From Amia ocellicauda (lineage: Eukaryota; Chordata; Actinopteri; Amiiformes; Amiidae): DNA of 64,000 nt. The notes under the pieces were generated by a model. It was not told where the DNA came from. It ran no database searches and saw only the letters and a list, made by a program, of their open reading frames with translations. The stretch spans positions 58,912,850-58,976,849 of the forward strand of contig NC_089851.1 of the NCBI RefSeq assembly GCF_036373705.1, given 5' to 3'. Both the position numbers and the translations under genes were made by a program. Numbering within the stretch: position 1 is the stretch's first letter; each line of letters starts with the position of its first letter. Shown in pieces: positions 12,956 to 21,250 of the stretch.

Positions 12956-13095
12956 GGAGAACTACCTGATTGCCTGCTCCTGTCCCAAGTGTCTCTCCCA
13001 GGCTGGATGTGACCTCTGAGGAAGAGGAGGAGGAAGGCAAAGGGGAGGGCGAGACGGAGGGTGACGACCTGGAGGATGAGATGACAGACGTGTGA
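12956..13095 (+). CDS. smyd5: SMYD5-like terminal exon, frame-disrupted
   Basis: After acceptor TTGTTGTCAG the frame reads ENYLIACSCPKCLSQ, the cysteine-rich post-SET region, then AGCDL and a TGA at 13017-13019. The usual acidic SMYD5 tail (DVTSEEEEEE ... LEDEMTDV, stop at 13093-13095) is present but in a different frame. A short loss near 13005 relative to family members would explain this. If translated, the product would lack the acidic tail. Confidence 0.75.
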
Positions 13096-13290
13096 CGGGC
13101 TGGTCGGCACACCAGCGCACACCACTGAAACGGCACCGAGTTGATGTTAGAACAGTGGAGGACAGCAGTGCCGGCAGTGGGTCGGCTCTTCGCATCCACA
13201 GAGCACACACGGGCTCGCTCCACCTGCCTCATCCCTGACTGTCCTCTACAGCCTCTCACCGAATAAAACATTCATTAAAACTAGAACACA
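13096..13290 (+). other. 3' UTR-like stretch with poly(A) signal
   Basis: Downstream of the acidic-tail stop. An AATAAA signal lies at 13262-13267, a plausible 3' end for the SMYD5-like transcript. Confidence 0.5.
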
Positions 13291-14349
13291 TTTCACATCA
13301 GATTTTTTTTTTAACTGTCGAATTTCTGTCCCTGTTATGTTTCTGCATATGAGATTCCAAAGAAAGAAGACCACTTTTTAAACGGATTTAAAATAAATAA
13401 CACTCATTCATGGCATTTATTATTATTATTATTATTATTGTATTAACTTTCCACTCCTGGTGCTTTCAGGAAGTGTTCTTCAGTGGGCATGACACAAGTT
13501 AGAAATGATGCATTTCTCAAAAATGTTTGTCTACCTACCTTTGACTTCAGTTACAACTTGAATGCATGACATGAAAATTTATCCTGCAAGTTGTATGCCA
13601 ATAGCTTTTTTTTATTATTTTTTCTTTATAGATTCTAGGTAAGTCAAGTGCTCTTGTCCCAAACAAAGTCCAGTCTATTAACATCTTATCAAGACTTACT
13701 TGCAGAGCATTTTCTATTAGACTGCTATTGTGTAAGCTAACCAGAATAATTCCTAAACTCCCTGTTACATTTCAGTCCAGTACTATATGCAGATTGTTTA
13801 ACAAATGTCTTGGCACTGTGTTCAACTTAATGACTATTAGATCTGTCTATCATTTCAATAGTTACAGGCAATAACTAAATAGCTGTTACTTTAAGAGACT
13901 GGGACCATTCACAGTGTAAATATGCCAGCTGTTCATAGGACTGCCTGCAGTATCTATCATTGCCAGTAACTCTTGACATAAAACAATTACTGTTTTACAA
14001 GTTGCATCCTCACAAGCTGAGAGTTATGTAGTGCAGCAGTATAAATAGCACAGATGTCATATTTACTGGGGATATGAAGGCAGCTTTGTTTTCACGACAC
14101 TAGGTGGCATTGCTGTAAAAGAGCGATCGACTTGCAGAGCTTCCGTAGTGTTCTTAGTTTTTTTTTTTTTTAACTCCAAAGATCAGTAACAGTATGGAAA
14201 TGCACATATGGTATATTTATACTTATATATACAGATCAATAACCCTTCCTAAAGGAGAATGACTGTTCACTCTCCCCTTTCCCAGAGAGATCTACCACTT
14301 TCTAAACACAAGGAATGGCCTGTAATATTTACTCTTACTGCTTAATATA
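13291..14349. other. No recognised gene
   Basis: AT-rich non-coding sequence with a short TTA-type trinucleotide run near 13419-13440 and a T run near 14159. I see nothing else. Confidence 0.6.
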
Positions 14350-15570
14350 CACTCACCTAAAGGATTATTAGGAACACCATACTAATACTGTGTTTGACCC
14401 CCTTTCGCCTTCAGAACTGCCTTAATTCTACGTGGCATTGATTCAACAAGGTGCTGAAAGCATTCTTCAGAAATGTTGGCCCATATTGATAGGATAGCAT
14501 CTTGCAGTTGATGGAGATTTGTGGGATGCACATCCAGGGCACGAAGCTCCCGTTCCACCACATCCCAAAGATGCTCTATTGGGTTGAGATCTGGTGACTG
14601 TGGGGGCCAGTTTAGTACAGTGAACTCATTGTCATGTTCAAGAAACCAATTTGAAATGATTCGACCTTTGTGACATGGTGCATTATCCTGCTGGAAGTAG
14701 CCATCAGAGGATGGGTACATGGTGGTCATAAAGGGATGGACATGGTCAGAAACAATGCTCAGGTAGGCCGTGGCATTTAAACGATGCCCAATTGGCACTA
14801 AGGGGCCTAAAGTGTGCCAAGAAAACATCCCCCACACCATTACACCACCACCACCAGCCTGCACAGTGGTAACAAGGCATGATGGATCCATGTTCTCATT
14901 CTGTTTACGCCAAATTCTGACTCTACCATCTGAACGTCTCAACAGAAATCGAGACTCATCAGACCAGGCAACATTTTTCCAGTCTTCAACTGTCCAATTT
15001 TGGTGAGCTTGTGCAAATTGTAGCCTCTTTTTCCTATTTGTAGTGGAGATGAGTGGTACCCGGTGGGGTCTTTTGCTGTTGTAGCCCATCCGCCTCAAGG
15101 TTGTATGTGTTGTGGCTTCACAGATGCTTTGCTGCATACCTCGGTTGTAATGAGTGGTTATTTCAGTCAAAGTTGCTCTTCTATCAGCTTGAATCAGTCG
15201 GCCCATTCTCCTCTGACCTCTAGCATCAACAAGGCATTTTCGCCCACAGGACTGCCGCATACTGGATGTTTTTCCCTTTTCACACCATTCTTTGTAAACC
15301 CTAGAAATGGTTGTGCGTGAAAATCCCAGTAACTGAGCAGATTGTGAAATACTCAGACCGGCCCGTCTGGCACCAACAACCATGCCACGCTCAAAATGGC
15401 TTAAATCACCTTTCTTTCCCATTCAGACATTCAGTTTGGAGTTCAGGAGATTGTCTTGACCAGGACCACACCCCTAAATGCATTGAAGCAACTGCCATGT
15501 GATTGGTTGGTTAGATAATTGCATTAATGAGAAATTGAACAGGTGTTCCTAATAATCCTTTAGGTGAGTG
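14350..15570 (-). mobile_element. Tc1/mariner transposon, complete, DD36E (Incomer-like)
   Basis: A 1221-bp element flanked by TA on both sides (14348-14349 and 15571-15572). The terminal inverted repeats are about 28 bp: the left end begins CACTCACCTAAAGGATTATT and the right end is its complement, finishing CTTTAGGTGAGTG. One uninterrupted transposase gene fills the minus strand. Termini, target duplication and an open frame together make this the best-preserved transposon in the window. A second, damaged copy lies at 38476-39651. Confidence 0.93.
14382..15422 (-). CDS. Tc1/mariner transposase (346 aa)
   Basis: A full-length transposase that cuts and pastes its own element at TA sites. The N-terminus holds paired helix-turn-helix DNA-binding motifs (SISQSAQLLGFSRTTISRVY, about residues 24-43, then a second HTH near 70-130). 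The DDE catalytic core follows: D in AWSDESRF, D in FQQDNAPCH and E in DLNPIEHLW. I count 36 residues between the last D and E, so the signature is DD36E rather than the usual Tc1 DD34E; this spacing matches the family described as Incomer. The start ATG at 15420-15422 is chosen because MGKKGDLSHFERG opens the frame and the sister copy keeps it. No stop interrupts the frame, so it may be active or recently active. Confidence 0.93.
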   Translation of the reverse strand: MGKKGDLSHFERGMVVGARRAGLSISQSAQLLGFSRTTISRVYKEWCEKGKTSSMRQSCGRKCLVDARGQRRMGRLIQADRRATLTEITTHYNRGMQQSICEATTHTTLRRMGYNSKRPHRVPLISTTNRKKRLQFAQAHQNWTVEDWKNVAWSDESRFLLRRSDGRVRIWRKQNENMDPSCLVTTVQAGGGGVMVWGMFSWHTLGPLVPIGHRLNATAYLSIVSDHVHPFMTTMYPSSDGYFQQDNAPCHKGRIISNWFLEHDNEFTVLNWPPQSPDLNPIEHLWDVVERELRALDVHPTNLHQLQDAILSIWANISEECFQHLVESMPRRIKAVLKAKGGQTQY

Positions 15571-15582
15571 TATACGCCTGTC

Positions 15583-15710
15583 AGATCAATAGATGATTGG
15601 TTCTTGAGTTTGTGAGATTGGATTTCGGTTTCAGCCCCCAGTGTTCTATTGGATGGAGGGCTTGATTTATGACTGATGTCAATCTATGTCATCTTTTGGA
15701 AATGCTGGTT
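15583..15710 (-). repeat. Unclassified interspersed repeat, short inverted copy
   Basis: Reverse complement of about 44150-44275; both share GGGGGCTGAAAC and AATCCAATCTCACAAACTC. It starts about 10 bp beyond the right end of the Tc1 element, so that element probably inserted beside or into an older copy of this repeat. Confidence 0.7.
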
Positions 15711-16927
15711 GGCCTGTGTTCCTAGCTCTGTGTCGGGATTTTGGCTCTCGTCCACTTCAAAGCTTTTTTATTTCCTCCATGCCATATTCCCCAGACATTT
15801 CACAGCAGGGATTCCAAGCTATTTGGCCCATTCTCGGTGCCATCCTCCCAAGACTGCCACTTTGATGTAAACCAGTTCACACGCTGATGAGCTTAGGAAA
15901 TCTGATAACTTTGGGGGAGAGGTCTTCTTCAGCTCAGAGCTAAAATGCTCTTATCAAAATATACCCCCCCACTTAATGCTACATTGATAACAGATTTTCT
16001 GTGAAATAGTTCCCAAAGGACAAAAAATATATAAACATCAGCAGTTGGTTCAAGTGTACAATTTAACACGGGATAACACATTCTTGAAAGTTAAAGGCTT
16101 TGAAATAAGAACACAGTGGAACACACATCTGAAGAATTTAAAGAATTGCAGTCATTTATGTGAAATAATTAAGTAATTAATTCAAAACACTGTAGACAAA
16201 GCTAGAATTTTCTACCTTATGTAATTCAGAATCCATCCTCAACTTAAGGCTTAAGATTGTTCCCCTGCATGTTGATTTAATGTAATACAGTCAATAAATA
16301 AATGCATTTTAATGTCTTTAATTAAGGGAAGTCAAACATAAAACTGTAGGGGAAAATGTTAGAATTGAAAACACTACCTGCTTAACTGTCGCAACCATCT
16401 TTGCCATTAACGTAATGCTGGAGGTCTCTGGTGGGTAATGCATGTTTCTGGGAAATGGGGAGACAGACTTGGGTGGAGAGCACACTGTGCAGTGTTGCTG
16501 AAAATCACTTGCAAATGAAATGCATCACAATCTATTGAAATGCTAGAAGAAGATGTGAAAAGGGGAAATGTTCCTTAGCATGTCAGGAAATTGCTGAAAT
16601 ACTTTAATTTCTGGATGGCTGCTTTCTAGCCAAACAAACACCTGATGTGTCATCGCTGTTGGAGGCTGTGTGTTAAAAGCCTCACTATGCAAACTAAATC
16701 CAACAGCGGTGCAAATACACAATAGCTTCTCCTGCAGGTCTGAAGGTCATGTGCAGAAATAACACAATCCCAGAGAAATGTCATTGTCTGTTTAAATGAA
16801 TACAAGTTGCCTTTGCACATGTTTTGTATTCACACACTTCCTCTGGTATTGACATCATGCAATTAACAACATACAACAAAAAAAGGGTCTCAAAGACCAA
16901 CCGTGCCACCAGGGTGCCTGATGCGTG
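15711..16927. other. No recognised gene
   Basis: Non-coding AT-rich sequence before the tRNA cluster. No RNA gene or repeat family is recognised. Confidence 0.55.
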
Positions 16928-17009
16928 GTAGTCGTGGCCGAGTTGTTAAGGTAAAGGACTAGCAATCCTTTGGGGTCTCCCTGCGCAGGTTCGAATCCTG
17001 CCGGCTACG
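16928..17009 (+). tRNA. tRNA with Ser-type body and AGC anticodon
   Basis: An 82-nt class II tRNA with acceptor stem GTAGTCG/CGGCTAC, a D arm, a long variable arm (GGGGTCTCCC) and a T arm with TTCGAATCC, closely resembling vertebrate tRNA-Ser(AGA). The anticodon stem AAGGA/TCCTT encloses the loop CTAGCAA, which puts AGC, an alanine anticodon, at positions 34-36. Eukaryotic SerRS reads the variable arm rather than the anticodon, so a transcript could carry Ser to Ala GCU codons. No T4 terminator follows closely; the first is near 17083. It may be a silent or decaying copy. Confidence 0.85.
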
Positions 17010-17084
17010 ATGCTGAAGAGCAGCGCCGACCCCTCTCTGCCTTGCAGGCCCCCCTTCTTGAGCTGTGCTTCTGTCACAGACCCT

Positions 17085-17091
17085 TTTGCTA

Positions 17092-17124
<33 letters not shown>
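17085..17124. repeat. (CTGT)n microsatellite
   Basis: About ten tandem CTGT units between the Ser-type and Asp tRNA genes. It produces spurious serine/cysteine-rich open frames on both strands. Confidence 0.9.
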
Positions 17125-17337
17125 GACTTAAAAAAATATAGATCAACATATAGAGATCTGTATATAAGGACAGAAAGATGTCCATACGAACACGCAGAGG
17201 AGCGTCGGAACCCTGGTATAATTCCTTGCTCTTGCTGGGGTGAAATCAGTTCACACACCTCTTTCTTTCATTCTGTTCCCAAGTCCTTTGTGCAGCCTTC
17301 CCACCCTAGGCGGGGGCAGCAAAACCACACAAGGAAC

Positions 17338-17408
17338 CTCCCCATCGGGGAATCGAACCCCAGTCTCCGCGTGACAGGCGGGGATACTCACCACTATACT
17401 AACGAGGA
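17338..17408 (-). tRNA. tRNA-Asp (GTC)
   Basis: On the minus strand it begins TCCTCGTTAGTATAGTGGTG, the standard vertebrate tRNA-Asp start. The anticodon loop is CTGTCAC, and the T arm has TTCGATTCC. The acceptor pairs TCCTCGT with ATGGGGA using wobble. It is one base shorter than usual around the variable loop. A TTTT run follows on the minus strand. Confidence 0.88.
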
Positions 17409-17612
17409 GCCGGGCTTGCCGCCTCCCACCTTCTCCGCCCCCACATCTTTCGCCACGCCCCTTTCCGATTCTGAATGTCTCAGGGCAAGGCGAGGGCAGC
17501 ATCGCTGCCTCCCCTGCCTGCTTTATTCCACCTTGTTAGTGTCCTTCGGTCAGCTCAGGCTCCGGAAAGCAGTCCTGGACCGCGACCTGCTGCGCTAGGG
17601 CCCCGCCAGGCA

Positions 17613-17695
17613 GTCAGGATGGCCGAGCAGTCTAAGGCGCTGCGTTCAGGTCGCAGTCTCCCCTGGAGGCGTGGGTTCGAATACCACTTCTGACA
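17613..17695 (+). tRNA. tRNA-Leu (CAG)
   Basis: An 83-nt class II tRNA starting GTCAGGATGGCCGAGCAGTC, with loop TTCAGGT giving anticodon CAG, a long variable arm (CTCCCCTGGAGG) and T arm GTGGGTTCGAATACCAC. The T stem has one departure from the consensus (ATACCAC for ATCCCAC). A run of five T residues shortly downstream is a good Pol III terminator. Confidence 0.92.
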
Positions 17696-17817
17696 ACAGC
17701 GGGTGCTCCTTTTTGCCCCGTTTGAAACGGGTCAAGGATGGCGCCCTCCCTGGTCCTTTCAGCACGTGAGCCAAAAAAAGGGTCTCAAAGACCATCAGCA
17801 GCAGCAGCGGCAGATTT

Positions 17818-17891
17818 GGCGCCTTGGCTTAGTTGGTTAAAGCGCCTGTCTAGTAAACAGGAGGTCCTGGGTTCAAATCCCAGCGGTGCCT
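17818..17891 (+). tRNA. tRNA-Thr (AGT)
   Basis: 74 nt, anticodon loop CTAGTAA between CCTGT and ACAGG. The body matches vertebrate tRNA-Thr(AGT). The last acceptor pair is a T-C mismatch (GGCGCCT against CGGTGCC). It opens a block (CAG-rich run, Thr-AGT, TTTTG expansion, Thr-TGT, Asn) that recurs at 41.9 kb and, inverted, near 54 kb. Confidence 0.9.
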
Positions 17892-18188
17892 TAGGCGGGC
17901 TTTGTGTGCTCCTTGCAAAGCTTGTGCTTCCGCTTTGTCGACCATTAGTTTTAGCAAGATAGGCTTATCGTAAAGCCATCAGAGGACGTAATGAACCAGA
18001 AAGCCAACTGGACAGACGCCGGTTTGTAAAGAAGAACCAGAACCCAAAGGACACGCGCTACCCGCACCTAACGGCCAACGTTCAATTCCCATTGCCGCCC
18101 CTGGACAGTCGCAACAGGGAGCTTGTTGCTCCCGTCAACCTTACGTTTTCACCTCTGTGTGCTTCCTTTGTTGCAGCCTGCATCCAGA

Positions 18189-18296
18189 TTTTGTTTTGTT
18201 TTGTTTTGTTTTGTTTTGTTTTGTTTTGTTTTGTTTTGTTTTGTTTTGTTTTGTTTTGTTTTGTTTTGTTTTGTTTTGTTTTGTTTTGTTTTGTTC
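18189..18296 (+). repeat. (TTTTG)n expansion
   Basis: About 21 pure pentanucleotide units between two tRNA-Thr genes. The same expansion sits at the same place in other block copies (42305, 54114 inverted, 54847), with different lengths. Long FVLFC-type open frames here are translation artefacts. Confidence 0.97.
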
Positions 18297-18336
18297 CTTA
18301 CGCCTGAGTGTAGGCACTGGGGAATGGGAGAGTCCT

Positions 18337-18410
18337 GGCACCGTGGCTTAGTTGGTCAAAGCACCTGTCTTGTAAACAAGAAACCCTGGGTTCGACTCCC
18401 AGCAGTGCCC
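18337..18410 (+). tRNA. tRNA-Thr (TGT)
   Basis: 74 nt; starts GGCACCGTGGCTTAGTTGGT; loop CTTGTAA gives TGT. The anticodon stem has one mismatch (CCTGT against ACAAG), and the discriminator is C instead of T. It may be weakened relative to the copies at 40234 and 53997. Confidence 0.85.
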
Positions 18411-18573
18411 TGGTTTATGTTGGCCTAGGCAATGGAAAGAAAGTATCTAAACGCTCAATACATTTTTGCAAGATGGCCGTCCGCAGCAAGCAGCTTAAGG
18501 TTACTGTAGCCGCAGTCTGGCAAGCTGTCCGCCAGAAGTAGAAACAATAACAAGGGGCGGGGGGAAAAGTGGG

Positions 18574-18647
18574 CCCCGCTGGGTGGATTCGAACCATCAT
18601 CCTTTCTGTTAACAGCCAAACACGCTGACCGATTGCGCCACAGAGAC
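18574..18647 (-). tRNA. tRNA-Asn (GTT), degenerate
   Basis: Minus-strand body GTCTCTGTGGCGCAATCGGT with loop CTGTTAA (anticodon GTT). The 3' acceptor reads CAGCGGG instead of CAGGGAC, leaving mismatches against GTCTCTG, and the T stem has a further mismatch. Likely a tRNA pseudogene. Confidence 0.75.
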
Positions 18648-18749
18648 AGACAGAGGTGTTGTGGTTGCTGCAGTCGTGCAGTTCCTTCACAGTTGCCAGA
18701 AATCATTTCCAGCACACGATTTTCTTTGTCGTTGAATGCAACATACGTG

Positions 18750-18796
18750 ACCATTGGGGGAGCGATAGCAAGCAAGAGAGTTAGATATCGAGAGTC

Positions 18797-18838
<42 letters not shown>

Positions 18839-20260
18839 GGATGGATGGATGGACGGCAGGGCAAGCATCTGATTGACAGTGGTCCATGATCTGCTGTTAT
18901 GCTACTATGCTACTGACCATTGGGGGAGCGATAGCAAGCAAGAGAGTTAGATATCGAGAGTCATAGATAGATAGATAGATAGATGGATGGATGGACGGCA
19001 AGGCAAGCATCTGATTGACAGTGGTCCGTGATCTGCTGTTATGCTACTATGCTACTGACCATTGGGGGAGCGATAGCAAGCAAGAGAGTTAGATATCGAG
19101 AGTCATAGATAGATAGATAGATAGATGGATGGATGGACGGCAAGGCAAGCATCTGATTGACAGTGGTCCGTGATCTGCTGTTATGCTACTATGCTACTGA
19201 CCATTGGGGGAGCGATAGCAAGCAAGAGAGTTAGATATCGAGAGTCATAGATAGATAGATAGATAGATGGATGGATGGATGGACGGCAAGGCAAGCATCT
19301 GATTGACAGTGGTCCGTGATCTGCTGTTATGCTACTATGCTACTGACTATTGGGGGAGCGATAGCAAGCAAGAGAGTTAGATATCGAGAGTCATAGATAG
19401 ATAGATAGATAGATGGATGGATGGATGGACGGCAAGGCAAGCATCTGATTGACAGTGGTCCGTGATCTGCTGTTATGCTACTATGCTACTGACCATTGGG
19501 GGAGCGATAGCAAGCAAGAGAGTTAGATATCGAGAGTCATAGATAGATAGATAGATAGATGGATGGATGGACGGCAAGGCAAGCATCTGATTGACAGTGG
19601 TCCGTGATCTGCTGTTATGCTACTATGCTACTGACCATTGGGGGAGCGATAGCAAGCAAGAGAGTTAGATATCGAGAGTCATAGATAGATAGATAGATGG
19701 ATGGATGGATGGACGGCAAGGCAAGCATCTGATTGACAGTGGTCCGTGATCTGCTGTTATGCTACTATGCTACTGACCATTGGGGGAGCGATAGCAAGCA
19801 AGAGAGTTAGATATCGAGAGTCATAGACAGATAGATAGATAGATGGATGGATGGATGGATGGCAAGGCAAGCATCTGATTGACAGTGGTCTGTGATCTGC
19901 TGTTATGCTACTATGCTACTGACCATTGGGGGAGCGATAGCAAGCAAGAGAGTTAGATATCGAGAGTCATAGACAGATAGATAGATAGATGGATGGATGG
20001 ATGGATGGCAAGGCAAGCATCTGATTGACAGTGGTCCGTGATCTGCTGTTATGCTACTATGCTACTGACCATTGGGGGAGCGATAGCAAGCAAGAGAGTT
20101 AGATATCGAGAGTCATAGACAGATAGATAGATAGATGGATGGATGGATGGACGGCAAGGCAAGCATCTGATTGACAGTGGTCCGTGATCTGCTGTTATGC
20201 TACTATGCTACTGACCATTGGAGGAGCGATAGCAAGCAAGAGAGTTAGATATCGAGAGTC

Positions 20261-20298
<38 letters not shown>

Positions 20299-20767
20299 GG
20301 ATGAATGGACGGCAAGGCAAGCATCTGATTGACAGTGGTCCGTGATCTGCTGTTATGCTACTATGCTACTGACCATTGGGGGAGCGATAGCAAGCAATAG
20401 AGTTAGATATCGAGAGTCATAGATAGATAGATAGATAGATGGATGGATGGACGGCAAGGCAAGCACCTGATTGACAGTGGTCCATGATCTGCTGTTATGC
20501 TACAATGCTACTGACCATTGGGGGAGCGATAGCAAGCAAGAGAGTTAGATATTGAGAGTCATAGATAGATAGATAGATAGATGGATGGATGGATGGACAG
20601 CAAGGCAAGCACCTGATTGACAGTGGTCCGTGATTTGCTACTATGTTACTGACCATTGGGGGAGCGATAGCAAGCAAGAGAGTTAGATATCAAGAGTCAT
20701 AGATAGATAGATAGATAGATAGATGGATGGACGGCAAGGCAAGCACCTGATTGACAGTGGTCCGTGA
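18750..20767 (+). repeat. GATA-rich satellite array 1, about 14 monomers
   Basis: Monomers of about 141-150 bp, each with TGACCATTGGGGGAGCGATA, then an (ATAG)n and (ATGG)n microsatellite core, then GGCAAGGCAAGCATCTGATT and a TGCTACTATGCTACTGACC junction. Length differences come from the number of GATA and GATG units. The array begins directly in the flank of the tRNA-Asn copy. There are no genes; IYLSIY-type open frames are artefacts. Confidence 0.97.
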
Positions 20768-21074
20768 AATAAACAATGTTAGAACAGTGTATGAATAACA
20801 CTATAGACACTATAGAATGATAGAATAATGCTTGTGTGTATGTTTGTGTGTGTGCGTTTAAGCTTAATGACGTGGCATTCTCATATATGTAACGCCTGCT
20901 AACCTGATAATAAAATATTATATACACATGAATTATCTTTATATGTAGTTAATAAATCCATACATACAAACACCATTGTTTATCACGCGTTACATTTTTT
21001 ATTCAGCACACACAAAAACCAAATAAACTAAAACAGTGAAACACCACTGATAATGTTCTTTGACATACAAACAC

Positions 21075-21121
<47 letters not shown>

Positions 21122-21250
21122 ATTTTTTATTATCAGAATCACACAAGGATTTAACATTTTACAGATAACATCAATGTATGTATTTCTATAGCCTATATAT
21201 AAACAAACAACAACCAAAATAATAATACAAAAAATAAAACCATGAGGACC
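20768..21250. other. No gene; includes an AAT microsatellite
   Basis: Unassigned sequence between the satellite and the Polinton fossil, with a long ATA/AAT trinucleotide run at about 21074-21121. Confidence 0.7.

Larger units (their letters stand above)
9612..13095 (+). pseudogene. smyd5: SMYD5-like methyltransferase gene, partial and frame-disrupted
   Basis: Five exon-like blocks with GT/AG borders encode the C-terminal half of SMYD5, a SET/MYND lysine methyltransferase with reported substrates including histone H4K20 and ribosomal protein eL40. Visible motifs are the SET-core NHSCLPNAE block, [10 protein letters not shown], the post-SET cysteines CSCPKC and an acidic tail ending DEMTDV. 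The 5' exons (MYND region) and the central exons expected between 11173 and 12418 are not seen. The exon ending at 11173 stops on a codon boundary, but the one starting at 12418 needs one preceding base, so joining them directly shifts frame. In the last exon the reading frame meets a TGA at 13017-13019, while the acidic tail lies in another frame. Introns are retained, so this is an unprocessed partial copy, probably a decaying duplicate. A divergent live gene with unrecognised exons is the alternative. Confidence 0.75.

Noticed and set aside
12834-13271. Minus-strand 145-codon frame over the SMYD5-like last exon
   Set aside because: It is the complement of the acidic, GAG-rich tail (poly-Ser/Pro artefact); splice sites and motifs support the plus strand.
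14770-15502. Plus-strand open frames inside the Tc1 element (also 38851-39583)
   Set aside because: Shadows of the minus-strand transposase; they recur in both copies only because the DNA is conserved.
18092-18428. Open frames rich in FVLFC or NKTKQ over the TTTTG/CAAAA runs (also 42208-42544, 54056-54425, 54750-55106)
   Set aside because: They are translations of a pure pentanucleotide repeat, which is open in several frames. No protein signal outside the repeat.
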